The notes: generated from the letters alone by a model not told the origin. Shown: positions 1-6,930, counted from the stretch's first letter. The stretch is 9,093 nucleotides of DNA from CAZGQY01 sp964528035 (GCA_964528035.1 CAZGQY010000166.1:1-9093), one strand, 5' to 3'. Translations and numbers: made by a program.

Positions 1-388
1 TTGGCAAATGATTTTATGAATGCCATTGCTAAAAATATTTCCAAATTCACTCCCTTATTTGCCATTCGCTGTGCGATGTGTGGATGGTTACCGGAAACCC
101 GGGGAGATGTGGCTTGTTAAAGAATGATGGTGTTATCCGGTTTTGAATGAACAGGAAAGATCAGAGTTGAAGTAAAAGATCATAGAAGAGATACTCTCTG
201 GTTAACGACAAAGCTTAGGCTTAGCGGTTCACTAAAAAATAGTAATCATTAGCAATGACACGGGTTGGAATAACTCTACAAGAAATCGAACCTAAGTTAA
301 GAATCGCACATGGTATCGCCATTCCAAAGAACATAGAAAAGCGACAAAAGGCTTGAATTTTTAAAAATTTTCATTACAGTAACGTATC

Positions 389-422
389 TGCTTTAAAGTT
401 TCAAATGCTTTAAAGTTTCAAA
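389..422. repeat. Perfect 17-bp tandem duplication
   Basis: The unit TGCTTTAAAGTTTCAAA occurs twice back to back, at 389-405 and 406-422, with no mismatch. Each unit contains the 8-bp palindrome CTTTAAAG, so the array presents two identical dyads 17 bp apart. It lies about 120 nt upstream of the first gene and just upstream of the weak promoter candidate. It could be a paired protein-binding site or a recent slippage or insertion scar; the sequence does not say which. Confidence 0.9.
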
Positions 423-439
423 GAAGTATTAATCTTTGC

Positions 440-468
440 TTGTGTATTTTCCTTGGTTTTTCTAATAT
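440..468 (+). promoter_or_regulatory. Weak sigma70-like promoter candidate
   Basis: TTGTGT (440-445) and TAATAT (463-468) are separated by 17 nt. They match the -35 and -10 consensus at 3/6 and 4/6 positions. A start near 475 would give a leader of roughly 65 nt before the aminotransferase gene. The region is AT-rich, so such matches arise easily. It is listed because it is the only correctly spaced pair I found upstream of the first gene and lies next to the tandem repeat. Confidence 0.2.
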
Positions 469-541
469 TGGAAGAACCCGTCTGTTCCCCCTCATACTAA
501 TCAAACACCATGTGGATTAGCAATTCTTATAAAATTTATAG

Positions 542-1711
542 ATGAAAGCCTTCTCAAAAATCGCTGGAGGACTGCATGGGCAGAAAATGTTTCAGATTCT
601 TGCGCAGGCAAAAGAGCTGGAGCAGAAGGGTGTTGATGTGATTCACTTGGAAATTGGAGACCCGGACTTCGATAGCCCGCCAAAAGTGATCGAGGCCGCA
701 TACGCTGCTTTGCAAAGTGGTTTCACGCATTATACGATCTCTGCAGGTATGAAAGAATTCCGTGAGGTCGCAGCAAAGGTAACCCAGCGATCACGGGGGT
801 TCTTGCCAACAATAGATCAGATTCTTGTGACACCGGGTGCAAATATACAGCTCTATCTGGCAATCACATGTCTCGTAAACCCTGGAGAAGAGGTGATCAT
901 TACAGACCCTTGTTTTGTGAGCTACACCTCAATAATTGAGCTATGTGGTGCCAAGGCCGTGAAAGTACCACTATATGAAAGCAACGAATTTAAGATTGAC
1001 CCGGAGGATTTGCGCAAGGTAGTCACAAAAAAAACAAGAATGATTGTGATTAATTCGCCTAACAATCCTACGGGTGCTGTAATGAACGAGGAAGAGATTA
1101 AGGAAATATATGAGATTGCTGAAAGTTTCGATCTATACCTCTTAAGCGATGAGGTATATGGTCGTATGGTTTACAAAGATGCTCACACTCAGTTTTTTAC
1201 TCCCACTGTTTATGATCAGTGTAAAGAACGTACCTTGCTCGTTCATTCTTTTAGTAAATCTTATGCGATGACAGGGTGGAGAATTGGCGCTATTACAGGC
1301 CCAGAGGAGGTAGTTCGGCGCATGGCTTTGCTTCTTGAAACAATAACATCTTGTGTTTCTCCCTTTATACAACTAGCCGCAATACAGGCGATGACAAGCA
1401 GTGACGACACTATTGACGATATGATTTTGACCTATAGAAAAAGAAGGGATCTCATAGTTTCAGGTCTGAATGATATTGATGGTATACAATGCCTGAAGCC
1501 AGGTGGAGCCTTTTATGTTTTTCCGAATATTCGGGGTACGGGTTTGACAGCTGAAGAGTTTAGTAATCAGGTGCTTGAAAAAACTGGGGTCGCCACTTGC
1601 CCGGGAAACTATTTTGGCGAGGCGGGTGAGGGGTATGTAAGGTTTTGCTATGCGAACTCAGATGAGAAAATTTTAGAGGCCCTTGACAGAATAACAAGGT
1701 TTTTGGATTAA
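542..1711 (+). CDS. Class I/II PLP-dependent aminotransferase
   Basis: This is a cytosolic fold-type I aminotransferase of 389 residues, the usual length for the aspartate/aromatic/alanine aminotransferase-like family. The N-terminal LEIGDPDFDSP (36-46) is the family's substrate-loop signature. The cofactor site is complete: NSPNNPTG (171-178, with N175), D203 and Y206 in SDEVY, and Schiff-base lysine K239 in SFSKSYAMTGWRIG. R367 in YVRF is the expected alpha-carboxylate-binding arginine. The start is fixed by an in-frame TAG immediately upstream (539-541) and a family-like N-terminus with GQKMFQIL (13-20); no Shine-Dalgarno sequence is visible. It lies 1 nt before the next gene, so the two are probably co-transcribed. 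It is not of the DegT/DnrJ sugar-aminotransferase type. An amino acid/2-oxo acid pair is therefore the likely substrate, though which one is unknown. Confidence 0.93.
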   Translation: MKAFSKIAGGLHGQKMFQILAQAKELEQKGVDVIHLEIGDPDFDSPPKVIEAAYAALQSGFTHYTISAGMKEFREVAAKVTQRSRGFLPTIDQILVTPGANIQLYLAITCLVNPGEEVIITDPCFVSYTSIIELCGAKAVKVPLYESNEFKIDPEDLRKVVTKKTRMIVINSPNNPTGAVMNEEEIKEIYEIAESFDLYLLSDEVYGRMVYKDAHTQFFTPTVYDQCKERTLLVHSFSKSYAMTGWRIGAITGPEEVVRRMALLLETITSCVSPFIQLAAIQAMTSSDDTIDDMILTYRKRRDLIVSGLNDIDGIQCLKPGGAFYVFPNIRGTGLTAEEFSNQVLEKTGVATCPGNYFGEAGEGYVRFCYANSDEKILEALDRITRFLD

Positions 1712-1712
1712 T

Positions 1713-2522
1713 ATGAATAAAGTGATCATTCTTGGTGTCAGTGCAGATATTGGTAGTAATATCTGCAAACTTTTTCATGGTGATGGGTTTGATGTTATTG
1801 GAACATATCATAATGATTTCAATGCCCGCTCAGAATTAGAGGGATTAGAGAACGTTAAGCTTATACAATGCGACCTGACCAAGTCGCCGGACATACAACG
1901 GTTAGCAGATTTCGTAAGCTCTCAGGCGTTTAGATGGTCGCATTTATTTAGCTCGGTTGGGACCAGTGAGCCGATTGGACGGTTTTTTGATCTTGATTTT
2001 AATGACTGGGAAAAGTCTATCACTATTAATATGACATCGCAGCTAAGGGCGGTGCATTCCCTTTACCCATTGCGCGATAGTTCGCGGCAGGCACATGTGG
2101 CATTTCTTGCCGGTGGCGGGACAAATAACCCGTTCCGCTGTTACTCATCTTATGCTGTCTCTAAAATTGGGTTAATTAAAATGTGCGAATTAATTGATGA
2201 TGAGACAGAGGATCTCAATATATTTATTGTTGGACCTGGCTTCGTTAAAACAAAGACCCATTTTGAGACTCTGAGAGCTGGTGAGAAAGCCGAAGCAAAT
2301 TTTGCAAGAGTCAAAGAATTCATGGCATCAAATGAAAAAGGCACCAGCTTTGAAGATATCTACAGGTGTATACAATGGGGCGCGGCAATGGGGCGTGAGG
2401 TCGCAGGTGGCAGGAATTTATCTGTTGTCCACGACAAGTGGGGAACAGAGCGTTTAAAAAGTGAACTTAAGCAGGATAATGATATGTATAAATTGAGGCG
2501 TTATCGAAATGATTGGGAATAA
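1713..2522 (+). CDS. Atypical short-chain dehydrogenase/reductase
   Basis: This 269-residue protein has the SDR Rossmann fold, but several signatures deviate. The nucleotide-binding loop reads GVSADIG (8-14) instead of TGxxxGIG, and the NNAG position reads SVGTSEP (81-87). The catalytic YxxxK pair is present as Y147 and K151 in SYAVSK. The serine expected about 13 residues before the tyrosine falls in LAGGGTNNP (132-140), where A133/G134 stand instead. From memory, a family of SDRs in LPS/capsule loci has an SGGGAT-type stretch there and a C-terminal D-x-Y-x-LRR motif. This protein ends with MYKLRR (258-263), so it looks like a member with the serine lost. It starts 1 nt after the aminotransferase stop, with only a weak GGA upstream. 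It may be an NAD(P)-dependent reductase or epimerase-like enzyme; the substrate is unknown. Confidence 0.85.
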   Translation: MNKVIILGVSADIGSNICKLFHGDGFDVIGTYHNDFNARSELEGLENVKLIQCDLTKSPDIQRLADFVSSQAFRWSHLFSSVGTSEPIGRFFDLDFNDWEKSITINMTSQLRAVHSLYPLRDSSRQAHVAFLAGGGTNNPFRCYSSYAVSKIGLIKMCELIDDETEDLNIFIVGPGFVKTKTHFETLRAGEKAEANFARVKEFMASNEKGTSFEDIYRCIQWGAAMGREVAGGRNLSVVHDKWGTERLKSELKQDNDMYKLRRYRNDWE

Positions 2523-2528
2523 CTTTAT

Positions 2529-2533
2529 AGGGA
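2529..2533 (+). promoter_or_regulatory. Ribosome-binding site that decides the methyltransferase start
   Basis: AGGGA lies 7 nt before the ATG at 2541 and only 4 nt before the in-frame TTG at 2538. The spacing favours the ATG, which removes one residue from the longest reading. Confidence 0.7.
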
Positions 2534-2540
2534 TAGTTTG

Positions 2541-3224
2541 ATGAAAGAGAAAGAAACTAGATTAGCTTGGAATTTGCATGTTGAGGCAACTAATGATCAA
2601 TTTACCACAGAGGAATTAAGCTTGGGCCCATGGACTTCATATAGTCTTATTAATGATCCTAAACACATGGCTTTTGTTTTGTCTCGCTACAAGTTCTGTG
2701 CAAAAATGTTAGATGGAAAAAGTAGTGTCCTTGAAGTTGGATGTGGTGATGGATTTGGCGCTCCAATAGTTGCGCAGGTTGTAGATAAGTTACATTGTAT
2801 TGATTGGGAAGAGCGCAATACAGAGGGCAATCGTCGCAGGCTATCAGCTCTCAAAAACATTAACTTTGATACAGTAGATATATCAGTGAACACGCTTCCC
2901 AACATGTATGACGGTATATTCAATATAGATGTTATCGAGCATCTTGAGCCTGAGTATGAAAAGGCCTTCGTTGAAAATATGGTTCAAAGTCTTAACCAGC
3001 AAGGCGTCATGATCATTGGCACACCAAATGAGACCGCATCTAAGTATGCAACATTCCGCAGCGATCACCAACATATCAATCTGAAAACAGCAGGCTCGTT
3101 GAAATCTTTAATGGGTAATTATTTCCACAACACATTTATCTTCTCAATGAACGATGAGCTAATTCATACTGGATATTACCCCATGGCTCACTATCTATTT
3201 GCGATGGGTGTGGGGAAAAAATAG
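2541..3224 (+). CDS. Class I SAM-dependent methyltransferase
   Basis: This is a soluble 227-residue methyltransferase with a single Rossmann-type domain. SAM motif I is VLEVGCGDGFG (63-73), followed by an acidic strand end at CIDWEE (86-91), with D88 placed to bind the ribose hydroxyls. Motif II-like NIDVIEHLEP (128-137) and motif III-like GVMIIGTPNE (155-164) follow. A late HQHINLKT stretch (176-183) is of a type I associate with methyltransferases in polysaccharide loci. This is a recollection, not a search. The ATG at 2541 is chosen over the TTG at 2538 on ribosome-binding-site spacing. It lies 18 nt after the SDR gene and 24 nt before the ThDP enzyme gene, so it is probably in the same operon. 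O-, N- or C-methylation of a sugar or similar intermediate is plausible; the acceptor cannot be read. Confidence 0.88.
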   Translation: MKEKETRLAWNLHVEATNDQFTTEELSLGPWTSYSLINDPKHMAFVLSRYKFCAKMLDGKSSVLEVGCGDGFGAPIVAQVVDKLHCIDWEERNTEGNRRRLSALKNINFDTVDISVNTLPNMYDGIFNIDVIEHLEPEYEKAFVENMVQSLNQQGVMIIGTPNETASKYATFRSDHQHINLKTAGSLKSLMGNYFHNTFIFSMNDELIHTGYYPMAHYLFAMGVGKK

Positions 3225-3248
3225 TTGCTTCGGATAAAGTAAGCCCCT

Positions 3249-4967
3249 ATGAAACTCTCGGATGTTCTAGCTACAGTCCTGAAAAAAAACGGTGTCAGCC
3301 ATGTTTTTGGTTTGCAGGGCGGCGGAGTTGTCCATATTTTCGATTCTCTTGAACAAAAAGGAATTGGCGTAACGTATATGCATCACGAAGAGTCCGTTGC
3401 ACTTGCTGCTGCGGCTCATGCGAAAGTTACCGGGGCACTGGGATGTGCGGTTGTGACAACCGGCCCTGGGTCTACCAATGCGATAACTGGACTTCTGGCC
3501 GCTTGGCAAGACTCCATCCCCTGTCTTTTCATAAGTGGGCAGGTAAGGTCTCAGCACACCTCATATGGCCGTAAGGTACGCCAGGTAGGTACCCAGGAAG
3601 TCAATATCTGCGATATTGTCAGGCCAATAACAAAAGACGCCAAATTTATCAACGATAAAGAAAATTTCGTTAACGAATTGAACCACGCTATAGAAGTTGC
3701 GCATGGTGATCGTCCTGGGCCCGTATGGTTGGATCTGCCCCTTGATTACCAGTGGGCTGATATAAATTTCGATGAAGAGCTCGTGCCGGCCAATACTGAA
3801 GAAAAGGAGGTGGAGCCGTGTCTTGATCTTGATAGTGCTTCTGAATCGTTGCGGTTATTGAGCCAGTCGACAAGGCCACTGCTTATTCTTGGGTACGGTA
3901 TACGGTTGGCAGGTCGTTCGATTTGTTTGGATAAATTGATCGAACAACACGGGATTCCATTTGTTACGACATGGACCGCTTCAGATCTATTTGCAACTGA
4001 CCATCCGTTAAACCTGGGTGTCATAGGTATGAGTGGGCAACGGGGGGCGAATAAATCTGTGTTTCACGCTGATTTGATTATTTGCCTTGGTACTCATTTG
4101 TCGATCCCGCATACCACGACATTGTTTGATTCTTATGCGCCGCAAGCTAAGAAGGTTATTGTCAACATTGATGAGGACCAACTTGATAACCTGAATGTCC
4201 AGTTTGATCTCAAGATACAGGGTGATGTAGTAACGTATATCGAGTGGCTTTCCAAGAAAAATACTAAAAAATTCAACTGGCCGGATGCGTCTGTATTTAA
4301 GAAGCAGAACTGGTACAGCCCAGATGTCACCCAATCACCAAACTCAAATGTTTATATTAGAGAATTAACAAAACAGATAACTGAAAAGATGTGCCTGGTA
4401 GTTGATGGCGGTGGCACGGCACTTTATGCGGGATTTCAGAGTCCGGTGTTAAAGAGTGGCGATAGAATTATTTGTTCCTCGGCGATATCTGCTATGGGAA
4501 CAGGTTTGGCAGAGACAGTAGGAGTATCCAAGTTCAAGGAGTTTTGCAAGATTCTATGTGTCGTAGGAGATGGGAGTTTCCTGATGAATGTCCAGGATTT
4601 GCAAACGATACGCCAGGATAATATTGATGTTGTAATCAGTGTAATTAACAATAATGGGTATCTGGCAATACGCAATACACAAAAAGGATTTCTGGGTGGA
4701 AGATTATATGGTACCCATCCAGAATGGAATCTGAAAATGCCATCAATTGAAAAGATTGCGAACGCATTCGAGATCCCATATGTTCGTCTGGACAATGCCA
4801 AAGATGTTGAACAGGTGGCCCACCGACTTTCACTTTCTCAGGGACCCATCCTTTGTGAGGTTGTGGTTGATGAAAATCAGGATGTCCTCTTCAAGCAAGG
4901 GTATGTAGACAATGGTGATGGGACATTTAGCCCGCAACCTCTTTCCGAAATGGCACCGTTTTTGTGA
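3249..4967 (+). CDS. ThDP-dependent acetolactate synthase-like enzyme
   Basis: The protein has 572 residues, the length of an acetolactate synthase catalytic subunit, with the three-domain ThDP order: Pyr domain (about 1-170), central domain (about 190-340) and PP domain (about 365-550). The Pyr domain has GLQGGG (21-26) and HHEESVA (45-51), where E47 is the expected cofactor-activating glutamate, plus TTGPGSTNAITG (70-81). The PP domain has the GDG...NN metal/diphosphate motif, from G440-D441-G442 to N467-N469. The start matches the typical N-terminus, although no clear Shine-Dalgarno is visible. Known relatives decarboxylate a 2-oxo acid such as pyruvate and transfer the acyl unit to a carbonyl. 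No ilvH-like regulatory subunit or other ilv gene is present. A dedicated carboligase is therefore more likely than housekeeping branched-chain amino-acid synthesis. YerE-type two-carbon branching of a keto-sugar is one known precedent. The acceptor is unknown. Confidence 0.92.
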   Translation: MKLSDVLATVLKKNGVSHVFGLQGGGVVHIFDSLEQKGIGVTYMHHEESVALAAAAHAKVTGALGCAVVTTGPGSTNAITGLLAAWQDSIPCLFISGQVRSQHTSYGRKVRQVGTQEVNICDIVRPITKDAKFINDKENFVNELNHAIEVAHGDRPGPVWLDLPLDYQWADINFDEELVPANTEEKEVEPCLDLDSASESLRLLSQSTRPLLILGYGIRLAGRSICLDKLIEQHGIPFVTTWTASDLFATDHPLNLGVIGMSGQRGANKSVFHADLIICLGTHLSIPHTTTLFDSYAPQAKKVIVNIDEDQLDNLNVQFDLKIQGDVVTYIEWLSKKNTKKFNWPDASVFKKQNWYSPDVTQSPNSNVYIRELTKQITEKMCLVVDGGGTALYAGFQSPVLKSGDRIICSSAISAMGTGLAETVGVSKFKEFCKILCVVGDGSFLMNVQDLQTIRQDNIDVVISVINNNGYLAIRNTQKGFLGGRLYGTHPEWNLKMPSIEKIANAFEIPYVRLDNAKDVEQVAHRLSLSQGPILCEVVVDENQDVLFKQGYVDNGDGTFSPQPLSEMAPFL

Positions 4968-5066
4968 TTGAGAATAATGTGTCCGCACTTATGGCTAATC
5001 TTTACATAATTACTTTATCCGCAGGCGATGATTTCTTTCGTTTCCATTTAGACAAGGGTTCGAAAA
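4968..5066. other. 99-nt gap between the ThDP and SDR genes
   Basis: This is the longest gap in the first six genes. No hairpin followed by a T tract and no well-spaced -35/-10 pair was found. AAGGG at 5054-5058 sits 8 nt before the ATG at 5067 and is a reasonable ribosome-binding site. The gap coincides with a drop in GC content, so it may mark a junction between blocks of different origin. Confidence 0.5.
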
Positions 5067-5879
5067 ATGGCTGGCAAAAATAGATTTGGTTTGGTAGGGA
5101 AAACCGCTCTGATCACAGGTGGGTGTCAAGGGCTTGGGTTTGAAATCGCACAGAATATGAGTCGGGAAGGGATGCAAGTCATCATCGCCGATATTCAGAA
5201 AAAAAAAGGTGTAGAATCGGCTGAGAAGTTGAAAAAAGACGGCGGAAATGCGGAGTTTTTTTATGTGGATTTGTCTTCTTCGGATTCAGTGAAAAACATG
5301 GTGAATGAAGTGGTCGAAAAATATTCTCAACTGAACCTCTTGGTAAACAATGCTCGGGCAAACTCAAACCTCACCGGTGAAGAAATGTCTCTTGAGGACT
5401 GGGAACTTTCCATGAAAGTTTCTCTGTCAGGTGCCTTTTATTGTTGCCGGGAAGTGATTCCTGTTATGTCCAAGATTGGAGAAGGATGTATTATAAATAT
5501 TTCGTCTGTAGCGGCAACAAGTATCTGTAATGAGGCAACGGATTACCATGTAGCTAAGGCCGGTTTAAATCAACTGACGCGGCATTTAGCGTACTGGGCA
5601 GGTCCAAAGGGAATTCGTGTAAATGGGGTTTCTCCGGGATTTGTTATAAAAGAGGAAAATATTGAACGATATGAGGCAGATAAAAATTGGAAAGAACGTT
5701 ATGAATGGTGTCATCCCTTAAAAAGAGCAGGTTATGCAGAAGACATAAGTAACGCTATTCTTTTCCTTGCCTCTGATCTTGCAAATTTTATTACCGGAAT
5801 AAATTTGGTGGTTGATGGGGGGTTGACTTTATCCTCTCCAGGAGATCTTCTTACAAGATACATTCAGGAAAATGGGTGA
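5067..5879 (+). CDS. Short-chain dehydrogenase/reductase (classical fold, altered tetrad)
   Basis: This 270-residue classical-length SDR has TGGCQGLG (17-24) as the dinucleotide-binding loop and an acidic strand end at ADIQ (41-44), which would favour NAD(H). YVDLSS (66-71) follows. The catalytic serine is in INISSV (143-148) and the YxxxK pair is Y160/K164 in YHVAK. The C-terminal GINLVVDGGLT (244-254) is the standard SDR ending. Two positions are unusual. NNAG reads NNAR (94-97), and the tetrad asparagine that normally precedes L-x-G reads VSLSG, with S119 in its place. The ATG has AAGGG 8 nt upstream. A nine-A run (5199-5207) encodes the end of QKKK near residue 45. Its neighbour is another SDR 37 nt downstream. 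An oxidoreductase acting on a sugar or hydroxy/keto intermediate is likely. Confidence 0.9.
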   Translation: MAGKNRFGLVGKTALITGGCQGLGFEIAQNMSREGMQVIIADIQKKKGVESAEKLKKDGGNAEFFYVDLSSSDSVKNMVNEVVEKYSQLNLLVNNARANSNLTGEEMSLEDWELSMKVSLSGAFYCCREVIPVMSKIGEGCIINISSVAATSICNEATDYHVAKAGLNQLTRHLAYWAGPKGIRVNGVSPGFVIKEENIERYEADKNWKERYEWCHPLKRAGYAEDISNAILFLASDLANFITGINLVVDGGLTLSSPGDLLTRYIQENG

Positions 5880-5905
5880 AAAAAATTAATATCGTTAAAC
5901 CAAAT

Positions 5906-5911
5906 TGAGGA
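5906..5911 (+). promoter_or_regulatory. Ribosome-binding site that decides the third SDR start
   Basis: TGAGGA lies 5 nt before the ATG at 5917. An upstream in-frame TTG at 5905 overlaps this sequence and would add four residues that are not part of the SDR fold, so the ATG is preferred. Confidence 0.75.
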
Positions 5912-5916
5912 ATGAA

Positions 5917-6633
5917 ATGACTTATCGTTGTGCCGCCATTACAGGTGCCAGTAGTGGAATAGGTCGTGCCATTGCCCTAAAAATGGCTCAGGAGAATGTT
6001 TCCGTTGCTATTTTTGCACGAAGAATAGATAGGCTCAAAAAATTGGCCAAAGAAATAAAAGCATTGAATCCTCAAGTTATGGTTTTCCCATTTCAGGGAG
6101 ATGTAAGAGATAAGGATTCTATTGAAAGGTTTTTAAGTGAATGTAAGGCAAACTTTGGAGAATTGGATATTTTTATTAATAATGCAGGAATTGCCTTTAC
6201 CAAAATTTTTACTAACTTGAATACAGATCAGGTTCAGGATTTAGTGGAAACCAACTTTACAGGTTCGGTTTGGTCTATTTATCATGTTATGCGGTTGTTT
6301 GAAAAAAGAAAGAGAGGTGTTCTTGTCAATATTTCCTCCACCACTGTTTTAAAACCATCACCTACGGTCCCTCTTTATGCTGCCACCAAACTTGGAATAG
6401 CAGGATTGGTTCGTGCCATGGAAGAAAAACATCTGGAAAACAAAGATATCAAGGTGATAAATATTATTCCCGGACCGACATTGACTGAACTCATTCCAGA
6501 CATGGTCGGGGAGGTAAACAATGAAAGTTTGATCTCTCCGGATGATATAGCACATTGGACGTGGTTGGCCATTAATTCTCCTAAAAACTGCAAAGTCTCC
6601 AATCTGGTATTGAGAAACTCAGGAAAGTTTTAA
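5917..6633 (+). CDS. Short-chain dehydrogenase/reductase (complete catalytic tetrad)
   Basis: This 238-residue classical SDR is the most canonical of the three in the cluster. TGASSGIG (9-16) forms the cofactor loop. FARRIDRL (33-40) places two arginines after the second strand, a pattern usually linked to NADP(H). GDVRD (61-65), INNAG (87-91), N113 in TNFTG, the serines in NISST (138-142) and Y154/K158 in YAATK complete the Asn-Ser-Tyr-Lys tetrad. IPGPT (184-188) is the usual PG motif. The start is set by TGAGGA just upstream. It lies 37 nt after the preceding SDR and is probably co-transcribed with it. Base composition is very AT-rich: hand counts in three 60-nt stretches gave 15-20 G+C. 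A 3-oxoacyl-, sugar- or polyol-type reduction is possible; the substrate cannot be assigned. Confidence 0.92.
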   Translation: MTYRCAAITGASSGIGRAIALKMAQENVSVAIFARRIDRLKKLAKEIKALNPQVMVFPFQGDVRDKDSIERFLSECKANFGELDIFINNAGIAFTKIFTNLNTDQVQDLVETNFTGSVWSIYHVMRLFEKRKRGVLVNISSTTVLKPSPTVPLYAATKLGIAGLVRAMEEKHLENKDIKVINIIPGPTLTELIPDMVGEVNNESLISPDDIAHWTWLAINSPKNCKVSNLVLRNSGKF

Positions 6634-6752
6634 CTAAAAACGACAGGTTCTCCTTTTTCTATTATTTATATATTAAAATTTGTGAACATTTGGAAAACAT
6701 GGGCCTTAAGGAACGAATGCATATCTCCGAAAAGTAAACTATTAAGTGTAGT

Positions 6753-6797
6753 TAATCCTATGCGGATTATTGATAATACAGTCTAGCAATAGGATTA
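6753..6797 (+). promoter_or_regulatory. Competing hairpins in the radical SAM leader
   Basis: TAATCCTAT (6753-6761) is perfectly complementary to ATAGGATTA (6789-6797), giving a 9-bp stem. Its first six bases, TAATCC, can instead pair with GGATTA (6764-6769) around a 5-nt TATGC loop. The two folds share the same left arm and exclude each other. A third small dyad, ATTAT-TG-ATAAT (6766-6777), lies in the large loop. There is no T tract, so this is not a standard terminator. The same sequences could also act as DNA operator half-sites. Pairing is seen; function is not known. Confidence 0.45.
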
Positions 6798-6843
6798 TGT
6801 TCACGTTTAAAATTTGATGGTAGTTGTACCGGATATCTTATTT

Positions 6844-6872
6844 TTGATTGATCTCGGGCCTTAATCTATTTA
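6844..6872 (+). promoter_or_regulatory. Weak sigma70-like promoter candidate before the radical SAM gene
   Basis: TTGATT (6844-6849) and TATTTA (6867-6872) are 17 nt apart. They match the consensus hexamers at 4/6 and 3/6 positions. A start near 6880 would leave about 50 nt before the TTG start, but it would exclude the competing hairpins from the transcript. In an AT-rich gap this is only suggestive. Confidence 0.2.
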
Positions 6873-6930
6873 AAGTGAGATGTTTAATTGGATTGTCGCT
6901 ACCAATCTACTTCATCTAACGGGATATTAA

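Larger units (their letters stand above)
1..541. other. Left non-coding region
   Basis: I see no convincing gene in these 541 nt. One frame is open from the left edge to a TAA at 118-120 (39 codons). It could be the tail of an upstream gene, but a run that short is expected by chance and I recognise nothing in its translation. A 33-codon ATG frame at 255-356 has no ribosome-binding site or recognisable family. The stretch also holds a 14-bp perfect AT palindrome (356-369), a 17-bp tandem duplication (389-422) and a weak promoter candidate (440-468). It probably separates the gene cluster from different upstream content, and could be decayed sequence. Confidence 0.55.
6634..6930. other. 297-nt non-coding gap upstream of the radical SAM gene
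   Basis: No gene longer than a dozen codons could be supported on either strand. The gap holds a pair of mutually exclusive hairpins (6753-6797), a weak promoter candidate (6844-6872) and a 9-bp direct repeat, GGGCCTTAA, at 6701-6709 and 6856-6864. No canonical terminator was found after the SDR stop. The length suggests that the radical SAM gene has its own leader and control. Confidence 0.6.

Noticed and set aside
1..120. Open frame from the left edge to TAA 118-120
   Set aside because: It is only 39 codons, has no recognisable motif, and a run of this length is expected by chance in one of six frames. It is mentioned only within the left region.
255..356. 33-codon ATG frame
   Set aside because: There is no ribosome-binding site, no recognisable family and no coding context, so it was not called as a gene.
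501..701. Minus-strand open frame across the aminotransferase start
   Set aside because: It overlaps a well-supported gene on the other strand and its translation has no family features. The same applies to the other antisense frames under the seven genes.
542..1711. Sugar aminotransferase of the DegT/DnrJ/EryC1 type
   Set aside because: The motifs (NNPTG, SFSKSYAMTGWRIG, YVRF) belong to the class I/II aspartate-aminotransferase-like family.
3249..4967. Housekeeping ilvB of branched-chain amino-acid synthesis
   Set aside because: No ilvH, ilvC, ilvD or leuA-like gene is adjacent and the neighbours are tailoring enzymes, so the ilvB symbol was withheld.
6797..6817. Short ATG frame that starts MFT like the radical SAM protein
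   Set aside because: It stops after six codons. The resemblance to the real start is too short to mean a duplication or leader peptide.
6701..6864. 9-bp direct repeat GGGCCTTAA possibly flanking a small insertion
   Set aside because: The enclosed 146 nt has no terminal inverted repeats or gene, and a chance 9-bp match in a gap of this size is not rare.
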